Shown: positions 1 through 8,603, counted from the stretch's first letter. The stretch is DNA of 64,000 nucleotides from an uncultured Oscillospiraceae bacterium (GCA_944387095.1 CALXDP010000010.1:16562-80561); one strand, 5' to 3'. Notes: generated by a model from the sequence alone, not told the origin. Program-made: numbers and translations.

Positions 1-39
1 CCTTACGCTTTATCCCTTTAGAGCATTGGAGGAATGTTC

Positions 40-990
40 ATGGATCTTCTGCTGTCCTTTTTTAACTCCCTACCCAACGCGGTGGGTCAGGGTCTGATCT
101 GGGGCATCATGGCCATTGGGGTGTACATCACCTACCGCATTCTGGACGTCGCCGACCTGACGGTGGACGGCTCCCTCACCACCGGCGGCGCGGTGTGCGC
201 GGTGTGTATCACCATGGGTTGGAACCCCTGGCTGTCCCTGCTGGCGGCGGTCCTTGCCGGCATGCTGGCCGGGCTGGTCACCGGCCTGCTCCACACCGCC
301 TGCGGCATCCCCGCCATCCTGGCCGGCATCCTCACCCAGCTGGCTCTGTACTCCCTCAACCTGCGCATCATGGCCATTGGGGATCCCAATGCCGCTACCA
401 AGGCCACCCTTGCCCTGAGCGTGGACAATGACCAGCTGCTCCTTTCCTCCCGGTACATCCGGTATACCACCCTGGAAAACCCCCTAGTCCTTTTGATCCC
501 TGTCACCCTGTTGGTCATCGCCCTGCTGTACTGGTTCTTCGGCACCGAGCTGGGCAGCGCCCTGCGGGCCACCGGCGCCAACCAGGCCATGGCCCGGGCC
601 CAGGGCATCAACACCAGCTTCGGCAAGGTGCTGGGCCTGGTGGTGTCCAACGGGCTGGTGGCCCTGTCCGGGGCCCTGCTGGCCCAGTATCAGGGCAGCG
701 CTACCAACGACATGGGTCGGGGTGCCATCGTCATCGGCCTGGCTGCGGTCATCATCGGCGAGGTGCTGCTCAGCCGCGTATTCCGAAACTTCGCCCTGAA
801 GCTGCTGTCCGCCGTCATCGGCGCCATCATCTACTATGCGGTCATTACCCTGGTGCTCCGGCTGGGCCTGGAGTCCACCGACCTGAAGCTGCTCACCGCC
901 CTGGTCGTGGCCATCTTCTTGGCCATCCCCTATTGGAAGGGCAGATACTTTTCCAAGCATTTCCGGAGAGGAGGGGCCAGCCATGCTTGA
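40..990 (+). CDS. ABC transporter permease (TrpY-like)
   Basis: Inner-membrane permease of an importer for a small molecule, of the family paired with TrpX-type binding proteins (tryptophan/tyrosine or related substrates). The protein is a series of hydrophobic helices; the N-terminal stretch with YITYRILDVADLTVDGS is typical of branched-chain/TrpY-type permeases. An ATG also occurs at 34, but it abuts the GGAGGA at 28-33, so the ATG at 40 (6-base spacing) is the better start, giving 316 residues. Its last 8 bases overlap the ATPase gene, so the two are one operon. The substrate cannot be told from sequence. The window begins just upstream, so a further operon member, possibly another binding protein, may lie outside. 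Confidence 0.88.
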   Translation: MDLLLSFFNSLPNAVGQGLIWGIMAIGVYITYRILDVADLTVDGSLTTGGAVCAVCITMGWNPWLSLLAAVLAGMLAGLVTGLLHTACGIPAILAGILTQLALYSLNLRIMAIGDPNAATKATLALSVDNDQLLLSSRYIRYTTLENPLVLLIPVTLLVIALLYWFFGTELGSALRATGANQAMARAQGINTSFGKVLGLVVSNGLVALSGALLAQYQGSATNDMGRGAIVIGLAAVIIGEVLLSRVFRNFALKLLSAVIGAIIYYAVITLVLRLGLESTDLKLLTALVVAIFLAIPYWKGRYFSKHFRRGGASHA

Positions 991-1777
991 CATCAAAGGG
1001 GTCAGCAAGACCTTCAACCCGGGCACCATCAATGAAAAAGCCGCTCTGCGCAGCGTCTCCCTCCATCTGGAGGACGGGGACTTTGTCACCGTCATCGGGG
1101 GCAACGGCGCGGGCAAGTCCACCCTGCTCAACACCGTGGCCGGCACCTACTTCCCCGACGCGGGCACCATCACCATCGGGGGGGTAGACGTAACCCGGCT
1201 TCCGGAACACAAGCGGGCCAAATACATCGGCCGGGTGTTCCAGGACCCCATGACCGGCACCGCCGCCACCATGCAGATTGAGGAAAACCTAGCTCTGGCC
1301 CGGCGGCGGGGGGCCTCCCGCACCCTCCGCCCTGGCATTACCCGGGCGGAACGGGGGGAGTACCGGGAGCTGTTGAAGACGCTGGACCTGGGCCTGGAGG
1401 ACCGGCTCACCGCCAAAGTGGGGCTGCTCTCCGGCGGCCAGCGCCAGGCCCTCACCCTGCTCATGGCCAGCCTGGTCAAGCCCAAACTGCTGTTGCTGGA
1501 TGAACACACTGCAGCCCTGGATCCCAAGACCGCTGCCAAGGTGCTGGACGCCACGGAGAAGATCGTCCAGCGGGACCATCTGACCACATTGATGATCACC
1601 CATAACATGCGGGACGCCATCGTCCACGGCAACCGTCTGATCATGATGTATGAGGGCCGGATCGCGCTGGACATCTCCGGCGAGGAGAAAAAGAAGCTCA
1701 CTGTGGAGGACCTGCTTGCCAAGTTCGGCCAGGCCACCGGCTCCGATGAGGCGGACGACAAGCTGCTTTTGGGGTAA
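983..1777 (+). CDS. ABC transporter ATP-binding protein
   Basis: ATPase subunit, 264 residues, powering the upstream permease. Walker A GGNGAGKST lies near residues 38-46, the signature LSGGQRQ in mid-protein and Walker B LLLLDEHTAALD after it; the D-loop and H-loop (ITHN) follow. The start ATG at 983 has GGAGAGGAGGGG just before it and overlaps the permease stop by 8 bases, implying translational coupling. Family: importer ATPases of the TrpZ/LivF type. Transcription probably ends at the GC-rich hairpin at 1809-1832. Confidence 0.93.
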   Translation: MLDIKGVSKTFNPGTINEKAALRSVSLHLEDGDFVTVIGGNGAGKSTLLNTVAGTYFPDAGTITIGGVDVTRLPEHKRAKYIGRVFQDPMTGTAATMQIEENLALARRRGASRTLRPGITRAERGEYRELLKTLDLGLEDRLTAKVGLLSGGQRQALTLLMASLVKPKLLLLDEHTAALDPKTAAKVLDATEKIVQRDHLTTLMITHNMRDAIVHGNRLIMMYEGRIALDISGEEKKKLTVEDLLAKFGQATGSDEADDKLLLG

Positions 1778-1808
1778 CACCCGGCGGCCCGGAATGGACA
1801 GAAACATG

Positions 1809-1832
1809 CCCCGGCTCGGTCGAGCCGGGGCA
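1809..1832 (+). terminator. Hairpin after the ABC importer operon
   Basis: CCCCGGCT and AGCCGGGG arms close a short loop shortly after the ATPase stop. The U-tract is poor (CATGTTCGG follows), so termination here is likely but not certain. Confidence 0.55.
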
Positions 1833-1845
1833 TGTTCGGCCATCA

Positions 1846-2024
1846 AAAAAGGCAACCCCTTTTCCAATGGGGAGGTTGCGGCCTGCCGCAGCGCACTCGA
1901 GGTCCGAAAAGGACGGATAGCTCGTATGTTTGCAGGCTGAGCAATGTTTTTCCCGACGCACATGTCGCTGGGAAAAACAGATCGCATTTGATTGGCGCTT
2001 GCGGGGGCGAACTCTGCAAGGCTT
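1846..2024 (+). repeat. Intergenic repeat, copy A (full length)
   Basis: First of three related intergenic elements. It has a perfect 10-bp inverted repeat, TGTTTTTCCC at 1945-1954 with GGGAAAAACA at 1970-1979, then a diverged second GCGC-type hairpin and the conserved block CTCTGCAAGGCT. Similarity to copy C (57190-57363, opposite strand) runs along the whole element, including GCCGCAGCGCAC. The element sits between convergent genes and directly next to the terminator at 2041-2066. Confidence 0.75.
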
Positions 2025-2040
2025 TTTTGAGAAGCAGCAA

Positions 2041-2066
2041 CTCCCCGGCCCGCTTGGGCCGGGGAG
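2041..2066 (-). terminator. Terminator of the binding-protein gene
   Basis: TCCCCGGCCC and GGGCCGGGGA form a strong short hairpin 40 bases past the stop of the lipoprotein gene read on the minus strand. Confidence 0.65.
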
Positions 2067-2104
2067 TTGCTGCTCATTTGAATCGGAAACCTCGTGTAAT
2101 GATT

Positions 2105-3097
2105 TTACTCGATGGGCTGGTAGCCTTCGGGCACGGTCAGGCCCAGGGCTTCGCAGTTGGCGGCGTTGTACAGCTTATCCAGGGTGGTATCGTACTCAAT
2201 CTCCATTTCGGACACGTCCTCCTCGCCGGTGAGGATGCGCACGGCCATCTCCCCGGTGATCTGGCCCAACTCATAGTAGTCGATGGACAGAGTGGCCACC
2301 CCGCAGCCGGCGCAGATGCCCGACTCTCCGGCCACCACGGGCACGCCGGCGGGAAGAACCACGTTGGCGATGACCTCGGTGTTGTTGGCGGCGGTGTTAT
2401 CGGTGGGGATATAGATGACGTCAGAGCCGTCACAGGCGGTCTGGGTCACGGCGGGCAGGTCGTTGGCATCGTTGAAGGCGTACTGGGTGCAGGTATACCC
2501 CATCTCCTCCAGATAGCTCTGGATGGTGGTCACCTGGTAGACGGAGTTGGGCTCGCCAGAGCAATAGAGCAGGCCAACGTTTTGGGCGTCGGGGAACAGC
2601 TCCTGGATCATGGCCGCCTGTTCGTCCAGGGGGGCCAGGTCAGAGGTGCCCGAGACATTGTCTCCCACGGTGCCCAGGGCGGTCTCGTAGTTGGTCACAG
2701 AGGTGCCCAGAATGGGAATGTCCGAGGTGGCGGAGGCGGCCGCCTGCAGGGGATAGGTGGCGTTAGCCAGGATCAGGTCCACACCCTCGGCAATAAATCC
2801 GTCCACAATGGTACCGCAGTTGGCAAACTCACCGGCGGCGTTTTCCAGCGCAAATCGCACGCCGTCCTCGCCAAAGGCCTCGATCAGCGCGTCCTGGAAT
2901 CCCTGGGTGGCGGCGTCCAGGGCGTCGTGGGTGGACTGCTGGCAGATGCCCACCACATAGGCCTCCCCTTCCCCGCCGGCGGCGGAGCTGTCCGCACCAG
3001 GATCGCTGGTTTCACCAGTTTCATTTGAGCAGGCCGCCAGGGCAAACACCATGGCCAGGGCCAGGAGCATGGCGGACAAACGCTTCCTTGTCTTCAT
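2105..3097 (-). CDS. ABC transporter substrate-binding lipoprotein (TrpX-like)
   Basis: Extracytoplasmic ligand-binding lipoprotein of the ABC_sub_bind/TrpX family, 330 residues. A lipoprotein signal ends in LAAC with the lipidated Cys at residue 23, then an acidic Ser/Gly linker. The body has the family's two-lobed pattern (VVGICQQSTHDALD, ILANATYPLQAAASAT, VPVVAGESG). The start ATG at 3097 is 8 bases from GGAGG; upstream TTG and ATG codons lie too close to that site. It faces the permease/ATPase pair, so it is transcribed from its own promoter (3194-3222), which is unusual because these three genes are normally co-directional. It probably feeds that transporter, but the substrate is unknown. 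Confidence 0.9.
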   Translation of the reverse strand: MKTRKRLSAMLLALAMVFALAACSNETGETSDPGADSSAAGGEGEAYVVGICQQSTHDALDAATQGFQDALIEAFGEDGVRFALENAAGEFANCGTIVDGFIAEGVDLILANATYPLQAAASATSDIPILGTSVTNYETALGTVGDNVSGTSDLAPLDEQAAMIQELFPDAQNVGLLYCSGEPNSVYQVTTIQSYLEEMGYTCTQYAFNDANDLPAVTQTACDGSDVIYIPTDNTAANNTEVIANVVLPAGVPVVAGESGICAGCGVATLSIDYYELGQITGEMAVRILTGEEDVSEMEIEYDTTLDKLYNAANCEALGLTVPEGYQPIE

Positions 3098-3193
3098 TCT
3101 CATTTCCTCCAAACACTTTGAACTGTCACTTTATCGCTTTCATGCAAAAAAGCAAGGAGGCGATAAAGAGGAGCCCCTTGGGCTCTTTTTGAG

Positions 3194-3222
3194 AGTATAC
3201 CCTTTTCCACTTCGCCTGTCAA
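3194..3222 (-). promoter_or_regulatory. Sigma-A promoter for the binding lipoprotein
   Basis: On the minus strand TTGACA is followed after 17 bases by TATACT, close to the vegetative consensus. The predicted leader of about 90 bases contains a GAGCCC-CTT-GGGCTC hairpin. Read on the plus strand that hairpin is followed by TTTTT, so it could stop antisense transcription. Confidence 0.75.
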
Positions 3223-3245
3223 GGGTTTTATCGCCCCTTCCTCTG

Positions 3246-3269
3246 CCCCGCCGCCAGATGGCGGCGGGG
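3246..3269 (-). terminator. Terminator after the FliB-like gene
   Basis: CCCCGCCGCC and GGCGGCGGGG arms lie just past the stop of the minus-strand gene ending at 3280. No clear U-tract follows. Confidence 0.45.
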
Positions 3270-3279
3270 ACAGGACAGC

Positions 3280-4395
3280 TCAGCGCTCTGGCTGCCCGGC
3301 AAAGGCGGAAAGAAAGGGCCACCGCTCCACATCGCAGAACGCCTGGATCAGGGCGGTCAGATTCTCCTCCAGGTGCTCCACCTCCCGGCTGAAGGCGGCC
3401 AGCAGGGCAATCTCCCTCGCCCGGTCTGCCCCGCCCGTCTCCATCCAATCCAGCAGCCGCAGATGATAGATCAGCAGACATCCCGCCCCCGCCATGGCCG
3501 CCCGGCCGTAGAGCAGGTCGTCGTTCACCGCCTTGTGCCAGTGGCGGAACACCAGGTAGCCGGCCAGGTTGGCCAAATGGCGCTCCCACTCCGGGCTTTC
3601 CCGCTCAAATCCGGCCCGGGCGGACTGATAGTCCCCCTCGTCCAACCCCTCCAGCTCCTCCTTCCTCCGGCGCAGCAGCGACCGCCAGGCCGGGCGCAGG
3701 GGCTCCAGCTGGGCGCAGGTCTCCATCAGGGCGGCGCACAGGGCCTTGAGGGAAACCCTCTCTTCCGTCTCCACCGGCTCCGGAGCGCACCGGACCAGTT
3801 CCCCATACAGGGCCAAATCCACGAAGCCCTGGCCCCAGTCCGCCAGCTCCAGCAGCCCGGCCAGCCTCCGCCACAGAGAGATTGCCCCATTCCCCAGCAG
3901 CGCCAATGCCCGTGCCCGGGTGGCCTCCAGGCCCGCCAGCAGCTCCGGATCCACCCCGTCGAAGGGGGGATCATCTTCCCCGTCGTCCGACTCCTCCAGG
4001 ACAAATTCCTCCGATTCCAGCAGCAGTCGGGCCGCCTCCGGACAGGAGACCGCCAGGGCGGTCTCCGTCAGGCAGCCATACTCCTCGGTGAAGCGGGGAT
4101 AGGCGGCGCAATGGGCGCACAGGTGACTCTCCCCCCAGTCCCGCTGGATGGCGCACAATCCCTCCGGGGTGAGCAGGGCGCACCGGCCGTCCCCCCGGAG
4201 GGCAAAGCAGACCTCCCCGTCCTCTCCCAGCCGCAGCCCCGCCTCCAGCGTCTCCCGCAGCGGCCGGGGGGCATGCCGGTAGTCCTCTAGCGCCCGCGCG
4301 TCCACCACAATCTCCCAGTCCCGGCAGCAGGTGTCCGGGCAGTCTCCTCCCACACACCGGAACTTTTGGTTGTAGCTGGGCTGTCTGTATATCAT
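3280..4395 (-). CDS. FliB-like Cys-cluster protein (flagellin lysine-N-methylase family)
   Basis: 371 residues. The N terminus carries an YkgJ/FliB-type cysteine cluster: CVGGDCPDTCC near residues 13-23, then CALL, CAI and CAHCAAYPR spaced over the first 110 residues, probably ligating a metal or Fe-S cluster. Family members are annotated as flagellin lysine N-methylases, but no flagellar gene is visible here and the family is common in non-motile Clostridia, so the true substrate is doubtful. The ATG at 4395 follows a GGGGGGA ribosome site; an upstream ATG has none. It stands alone between an unrelated lipoprotein and a divergent GTPase gene. Confidence 0.7.
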   Translation of the reverse strand: MIYRQPSYNQKFRCVGGDCPDTCCRDWEIVVDARALEDYRHAPRPLRETLEAGLRLGEDGEVCFALRGDGRCALLTPEGLCAIQRDWGESHLCAHCAAYPRFTEEYGCLTETALAVSCPEAARLLLESEEFVLEESDDGEDDPPFDGVDPELLAGLEATRARALALLGNGAISLWRRLAGLLELADWGQGFVDLALYGELVRCAPEPVETEERVSLKALCAALMETCAQLEPLRPAWRSLLRRRKEELEGLDEGDYQSARAGFERESPEWERHLANLAGYLVFRHWHKAVNDDLLYGRAAMAGAGCLLIYHLRLLDWMETGGADRAREIALLAAFSREVEHLEENLTALIQAFCDVERWPFLSAFAGQPER

Positions 4396-4566
4396 GGGAA
4401 TCCCCCCCATTCTCTTGATTCCATGCGCCTCACTATGTCCCATTATACCCTTTTTCCCCTCTATGGCAAGTGGGATTTCTGATTGCATTTCCCACAAAAA
4501 GTGGTATAATACCGTCAAATCACAGTTACGGGCCCTGTCCCGGCGAAAAGAGGTATTCCATCCACT

Positions 4567-5727
4567 ATGACCAAAATCGATATCATCTCCGGCTTTCTAG
4601 GGGCCGGCAAAACCACGCTCATCAAAAAGCTGCTGGCCGAGGCCTATCCCGGCCAGCGCCTGGCCCTCATCGAAAACGAGTTCGGCGAAATCAGCGTCGA
4701 CGGGGGCTTCCTGAAAGACTCCGGCGTGCAGATCTCCGAGATGTCCTCCGGATGCATCTGCTGCTCCCTGGTGGGCGACTTCACCCAGGCCCTGCAGGAG
4801 GTGCAGGAGCTGTTTCACCCCGACCGCATCCTCATCGAGCCCTCCGGGGTGGGCAAGCTGTCCGACGTAGTGGCCGCGGTGGAGAACACCGCCGCCCAGG
4901 TCCCGGAGCTGGAGCTCAACTGCTCCGTCGCCGTGGTGGACGCCACCAAAGTGCAGACCTACCTGAAGAACTTTGGCGAGTTTTACGCCGACCAGGTGCG
5001 CACCGCCGGGGCCATCCTCCTCTCCCGCACCCAGAAGCTCTCCCAGGAGAAGCTGGACCAGGCGGTGGCCCTGCTGCGCGGCGAGAACCCAAAGGCCCCC
5101 ATCCTCACCACCCCCTGGGAGGAGCTGGATGGTCATACCATCCTGGCAGCCATGGAGAACTCCGCCTCCCTGGAGGAGGAACTGCTGGCCGAGCTGCGGG
5201 TCCGGCGGAAGGAGGACCACGAGCACTGCTGCCATCACGGCCAGGAGCATAGCCACGGATGCTGTCATGACCATGGGCACGAGCATCCCCACGACCACAG
5301 CCATGAGCGCGGTCACGAACATGGGCATGAGTGCCATCATGATCCTGACCACGGCCATGGGTGCGGCTATGACCATGGGCACCACCCGCGCCATGAGCAC
5401 GAATGCTGCCGCGGCCATCATCACGGGCACAGCCATAAGGGACACCACCACGCCGACGAGGTGTTTGTCAGCTGGGGCCGGGAGACCGCCCACCCCTTTA
5501 CCGCCGCCCAGCTGGAGGACATCCTCTCCGCCCTGGACACCGGGGAATACGGTGCGGTGCTCCGGGCCAAGGGCATCCTGCCCCAGGCCGGCGGCGGCTG
5601 GCTCCACTTTGACTATGTGCCGGAGGAGCACAGCGTCCGCCCGGGCAACCCGGACTTCACCGGCCGGCTGTGCGTCATCGGCGCCCAGCTGAAGGGGGAC
5701 CGTCTGGCCCAGCTCTTCGGCCTGTAA
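4567..5727 (+). CDS. G3E-family GTPase (CobW/ZNG1-like) with His-rich metal-binding region
   Basis: 386 residues. Metallochaperone GTPase of the COG0523 family, which load or buffer zinc or other metals. Walker A GFLGAGKTT is at residues 8-16, the metal-binding CxCC motif (GCICC) near residue 60, and a CobW C-terminal domain closes the protein. Between them, roughly residues 216-300, lies a low-complexity block with over 30 His and many Cys residues, far richer than in most relatives and likely a metal reservoir. The start at 4567 lacks a strong ribosome site. A second G3E gene follows 13 bases later, so the two probably act together. No Zur-like site was recognised. Confidence 0.88.
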   Translation: MTKIDIISGFLGAGKTTLIKKLLAEAYPGQRLALIENEFGEISVDGGFLKDSGVQISEMSSGCICCSLVGDFTQALQEVQELFHPDRILIEPSGVGKLSDVVAAVENTAAQVPELELNCSVAVVDATKVQTYLKNFGEFYADQVRTAGAILLSRTQKLSQEKLDQAVALLRGENPKAPILTTPWEELDGHTILAAMENSASLEEELLAELRVRRKEDHEHCCHHGQEHSHGCCHDHGHEHPHDHSHERGHEHGHECHHDPDHGHGCGYDHGHHPRHEHECCRGHHHGHSHKGHHHADEVFVSWGRETAHPFTAAQLEDILSALDTGEYGAVLRAKGILPQAGGGWLHFDYVPEEHSVRPGNPDFTGRLCVIGAQLKGDRLAQLFGL

Positions 5728-5740
5728 GGGGGTGCGTCCC

Positions 5741-6676
5741 ATGCAGGAAATCCCCGTCTATCTCTTCACCGGTTTTCTGGACTCGGGTAAGACCACCTTC
5801 CTCAACGGCATCCTGGAGGACGGCTTCGCCAAGGACACGCCCACCCTGCTGCTGTGCTGTGAGGAGGGGGAGGCGGAATACGATCCCCGGTTCCTGGACA
5901 ACGTGACGGTGGTCACCATAGACAGCCGAGAGGACCTCAAGTGTTCCCTGCTCAAGGAGCTGGAGCGGAAGCACCGCCCTGCCCAGGTGGTCATCGAGTA
6001 CAACGGCATGTGGCCCCTGGCCGACCTGGAGCAGGAGATCCTCCCCTCCAACTGGATTCTGTACCAGGTGATGACCACCATCGATGCGGCCACCTTTGAC
6101 GTGTACGCCAAAAACATGGGGCAGATCATGATGGAAAAACTCACCGGCGCGGACATGATCGTCTTCAACCGCTGCACCCCGGCCCTGCGGGACGCCCTGC
6201 GAAAGCGCAACCTGCGCATGGTCAACCGCCGGGCGGATATCTTCCTGGAGAACACCGACGGCTCCGCCGAGCCCTACCTCACCGGGGACGAGTGCCCCTT
6301 CGACCTGAGCCAGGCCGTCATCCACATTCCCGACGACGACTTCGGCGTGTGGTACGTGGACGCCATGGAGCATCCAAACCGGTACGCCGGCAAGGACATC
6401 CACGCCAAGCTGGTCATGTGCCATGTGCCTCAGTACCCCGACGTGGCCATCCCGGGGCGGTTCGCCATGGTGTGCTGCGAGAACGACGTCACCTTCCTGG
6501 GGGTGGTCGCCAAGGGCAAGGTGTTGAACCAGTTTCCCAACCGGGCCTGGGTGGAGCTCACCGCCCGGGTGGAGCTGGGCAGGCACCCCGCCTACGGCGG
6601 GGAGGAGGGCCCCATTCTGGCCGTCACCTCCATCGCTCCCTGTGAGAGAGCACCCCGGGAGGTCCTCACCTTCTGA
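5741..6676 (+). CDS. Second G3E-family GTP-binding protein
   Basis: 311 residues. Walker A GFLDSGKTT lies near residues 9-17 and the CobW nucleotide-binding fold continues through NGILEDGF and VVIEYNGMW. It lacks the CxCC metal motif of the upstream paralogue, having only a CC pair in LLLCCEEGE, and has no His-rich tail, so its metal handling must differ. The ATG at 5741 follows AAGGGGG by about 7 bases; a GTG at 5732 lies inside that ribosome site. The tandem order suggests a two-component metal-delivery unit. Its C-terminal part (residues about 200-311) resembles CobW_C only weakly. Confidence 0.78.
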   Translation: MQEIPVYLFTGFLDSGKTTFLNGILEDGFAKDTPTLLLCCEEGEAEYDPRFLDNVTVVTIDSREDLKCSLLKELERKHRPAQVVIEYNGMWPLADLEQEILPSNWILYQVMTTIDAATFDVYAKNMGQIMMEKLTGADMIVFNRCTPALRDALRKRNLRMVNRRADIFLENTDGSAEPYLTGDECPFDLSQAVIHIPDDDFGVWYVDAMEHPNRYAGKDIHAKLVMCHVPQYPDVAIPGRFAMVCCENDVTFLGVVAKGKVLNQFPNRAWVELTARVELGRHPAYGGEEGPILAVTSIAPCERAPREVLTF

Positions 6677-6822
6677 TAAACAGAAGAATCCGGTGATTTT
6701 CTTCCCTTCCCCCCTTCCCTTGCTTCCTCCAATGTGGTATGATGGGGGCGTGAAATCTGTCTTTCTTTTGACGGGCCGCCCCATCCGCCGCCATATTGCG
6801 CGCCGAAACAGGAGGAATCGAA

Positions 6823-7173
6823 ATGACGCTGAGAGAGATCCGGGACATTCTGGAGGCCGAGGTGCTGTGCGGCGGGGATCTGCTGGACACCCATGTCCTG
6901 TCCGCCTGCGGCAGCGATTTCATGAGCGATGTGCTGGCCTATGTAAAAAACCAAGCGATGCTCCTCACCGGCCTGGTCAATCCCCAGGTGGTGCGCACCG
7001 CTGACATGATGGACATGAAGTGCATCGTCTTTGTCCGGGGCAAGCGCCCGGACGAGGCCATCCTGGCGCTGGCCAGAGAGCGGGACATGGTGGTTATGGC
7101 CACCCATCTGCCCATGTACCCCGCCTGCGGCAAGCTGTATTTGGCCGGCCTGCGGGGCGAGTCCGAAACTTGA
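6823..7173 (+). CDS. DRTGG-domain protein
   Basis: 116 residues. The whole protein matches the small DRTGG-domain proteins of Clostridia: TLREIRDILEAEVLCG at the start, LLTGLVNPQVVRTADM in the middle, and KCIVFVRGKRPDEAI with MYPACGKLYLAGL at the end. The family usually sits in operons with [FeFe]-hydrogenase, histidine kinase and anti-sigma-like genes; here it is an orphan. The biochemical role is not established. The ATG at 6823 has an ideal AGGAGG site. An upstream ATG at 6796 lacks one. Confidence 0.8.
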   Translation: MTLREIRDILEAEVLCGGDLLDTHVLSACGSDFMSDVLAYVKNQAMLLTGLVNPQVVRTADMMDMKCIVFVRGKRPDEAILALARERDMVVMATHLPMYPACGKLYLAGLRGESET

Positions 7174-7212
7174 TCCTCCTGCGCCAGACAGGGCCAGCCG
7201 GCAAGGTGGGCC

Positions 7213-7298
7213 GAGAAGTGTTTTCGGCCAGGTACACGCCCTGGGCGAAAACGGACTTTACCTCCTTCGCGCCTATGGGCGCAAACTCTGCAAGGCTT
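7213..7298 (+). repeat. Intergenic repeat, copy B (half-length)
   Basis: Second copy of the intergenic element, preserving only its 3' half. GTTTTCGGCC (7220-7229) pairs with GGGCGAAAAC (7243-7252) with one mismatch; a second hairpin TTCGCGCC-TAT-GGGCGCAA follows, then CTCTGCAAGGCTT identical to copy A. It again abuts a terminator (7310-7340) between convergent genes. Confidence 0.72.
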
Positions 7299-7309
7299 CC
7301 TGACAAGCT

Positions 7310-7340
7310 CAAGGGCCGCCCCGGTTCAGGGCGGCCCTTG
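7310..7340. terminator. Bidirectional terminator between convergent genes
   Basis: CAAGGGCCGCCC and GGGCGGCCCTTG form a perfect stem between the DRTGG gene (plus) and the ECF gene (minus). T-rich sequence follows on the plus side. Confidence 0.75.
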
Positions 7341-7357
7341 TTCGCTTTCAAACGTTT

Positions 7358-7945
7358 TCAGTGAGCGGCTTCCGGCTTCTTCTCCTTTTCCACGGCAAAG
7401 GGATCGCCGTGGATCAGGTAGCGGGACACCGTCTTATACACCACAAAGGTGACGGCGGAGTTGATGCCCGCCTTGAGCAGGTTGAAGGGCAGGATGCCGG
7501 GGATAAGCAGCGCGTCCACCTGCGCCACCGGCCAGCCGGTGAACGCGGGGGTGATGAAGTGATTGGCGGGCATCATCACCAGCCCCATGGCCAGGGTACC
7601 CAGCACCAGCCCCAGTACGCCGCCCATACGGGTATGGCGCAGGCGGTATACCCCGCCGGCCACCAGCACCAGAGTGGAGGTGGCAATGATGTGCATGATG
7701 ATGCCATAGGCCCCGCTGCCGGCGCTGACCGTGACGCCCTGGATGATACTCACCACCACTGTCAGAAACACCCCTGCCACAGGACCGTAGGCCAGGGAGG
7801 CAATGAGGATGGGGACGTCGGCAGGGTCGTACTCCAAAAAGGACACCACCGGGATCAGCGGCACATGAACCGCCCACACCAGCACCACCGAAATGGCCGC
7901 CAGCATGGCCATGACCACCAGTTTCTTCAGTCGCTCGTTTTTCAT
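7358..7945 (-). CDS. ECF transporter S component
   Basis: 195 residues, integral membrane substrate-capture subunit of an energy-coupling-factor vitamin transporter. About six hydrophobic helices and the family pattern LEYDPADVPILIASLAYGPVAG are visible. It lies 19 bases downstream of a RibU-type gene and in the same transcript, so it is under the same FMN riboswitch. A flavin or flavin-precursor substrate is therefore likely but not proven; tandem S components are unusual. No EcfA/EcfT genes are in the window, so it must share the ECF module encoded elsewhere. Confidence 0.82.
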   Translation of the reverse strand: MKNERLKKLVVMAMLAAISVVLVWAVHVPLIPVVSFLEYDPADVPILIASLAYGPVAGVFLTVVVSIIQGVTVSAGSGAYGIIMHIIATSTLVLVAGGVYRLRHTRMGGVLGLVLGTLAMGLVMMPANHFITPAFTGWPVAQVDALLIPGILPFNLLKAGINSAVTFVVYKTVSRYLIHGDPFAVEKEKKPEAAH

Positions 7946-7964
7946 CTCAATCGCCCCTTTCCGC

Positions 7965-8603
7965 TCATCTTTTCCGCCCGTGGAGAATGGGCGAGAGAGG
8001 CTTGTAGATCAGGAAGCACAGCAAGGCACACAGCAGTCCCTTGACGATGGTAAAGGGCAGATTGAAGATGAGCAGGCACTCCAATAGACCATCCACACTG
8101 GGCAGAATGATTTGATAAGCCTGGATGATCGGGTCCATCCCTCCAAAGGCGGTGGCATAGGCCGGGTAAACCAGGAAATAGTTCAGCGGGACGGAAAACA
8201 GCCCCATGGCCGCCGCGCCCACCAGGGCGCCCGCCACGGCCCCTTTACGGGTCTTGTGGGCCTTGTAGATCAGCCCGGCGGTAATGGCGTACACGGCGTT
8301 GAGGCCGAAGTTACACAGCTCACCTACACCGGCCGTAGTGGTTCCCTCAATGAGAAGGTTGAGCAAGTTCTTCGCCAGGGCGATGACCGCGCCGGCCACC
8401 GGCCCCAGGGAGAAGGCCCCCAGCAAGGAGGGCAGGTCGGACACATCCAGCTTGACGAAGTCCGGGATCAGCGCCGGGATAGGCACCTCCACAAACATCA
8501 GGGCGGCGGCCACGGCGGACAGCATGGCGGTAACCGCAAGGTAGCGCACGGACAGTTTGCGGCCGGACTTGGGCAGCACCGCCGCATGAGTTTTAAGGGA
8601 CAT
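7965..8603 (-). CDS. ribU: Riboflavin ECF transporter S component RibU
   Basis: 212 residues. Membrane protein binding riboflavin for uptake by the shared ECF module. The hallmark sequence is DFVKLDVSDLPSLLGAFSLGPVAG followed by ALAKNLLN, both typical of RibU, with about six membrane helices. The ATG at 8603 sits 7 bases from AGGAGG; a much longer N-terminal extension would read through the riboswitch and is not real. The FMN riboswitch directly upstream supports the substrate. First gene of a two-gene operon with a second S component. Confidence 0.92.
   Translation of the reverse strand: MSLKTHAAVLPKSGRKLSVRYLAVTAMLSAVAAALMFVEVPIPALIPDFVKLDVSDLPSLLGAFSLGPVAGAVIALAKNLLNLLIEGTTTAGVGELCNFGLNAVYAITAGLIYKAHKTRKGAVAGALVGAAAMGLFSVPLNYFLVYPAYATAFGGMDPIIQAYQIILPSVDGLLECLLIFNLPFTIVKGLLCALLCFLIYKPLSPILHGRKR

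Noticed and set aside
484-1146. Long antisense frames across the permease and other GC-rich genes
   Set aside because: Typical mirror frames of high-GC coding sequence; composition is unlike real proteins and true families lie on the other strand.
3280-4395. Flagellar locus suggested by the FliB-like protein
   Set aside because: No other flagellar gene is present; the family occurs widely without flagella.
4597-5742. Antisense frame rich in Met/Val/Ala across the His-rich GTPase
   Set aside because: Complement of His codons; no start context, and the sense strand is a clear COG0523 protein.
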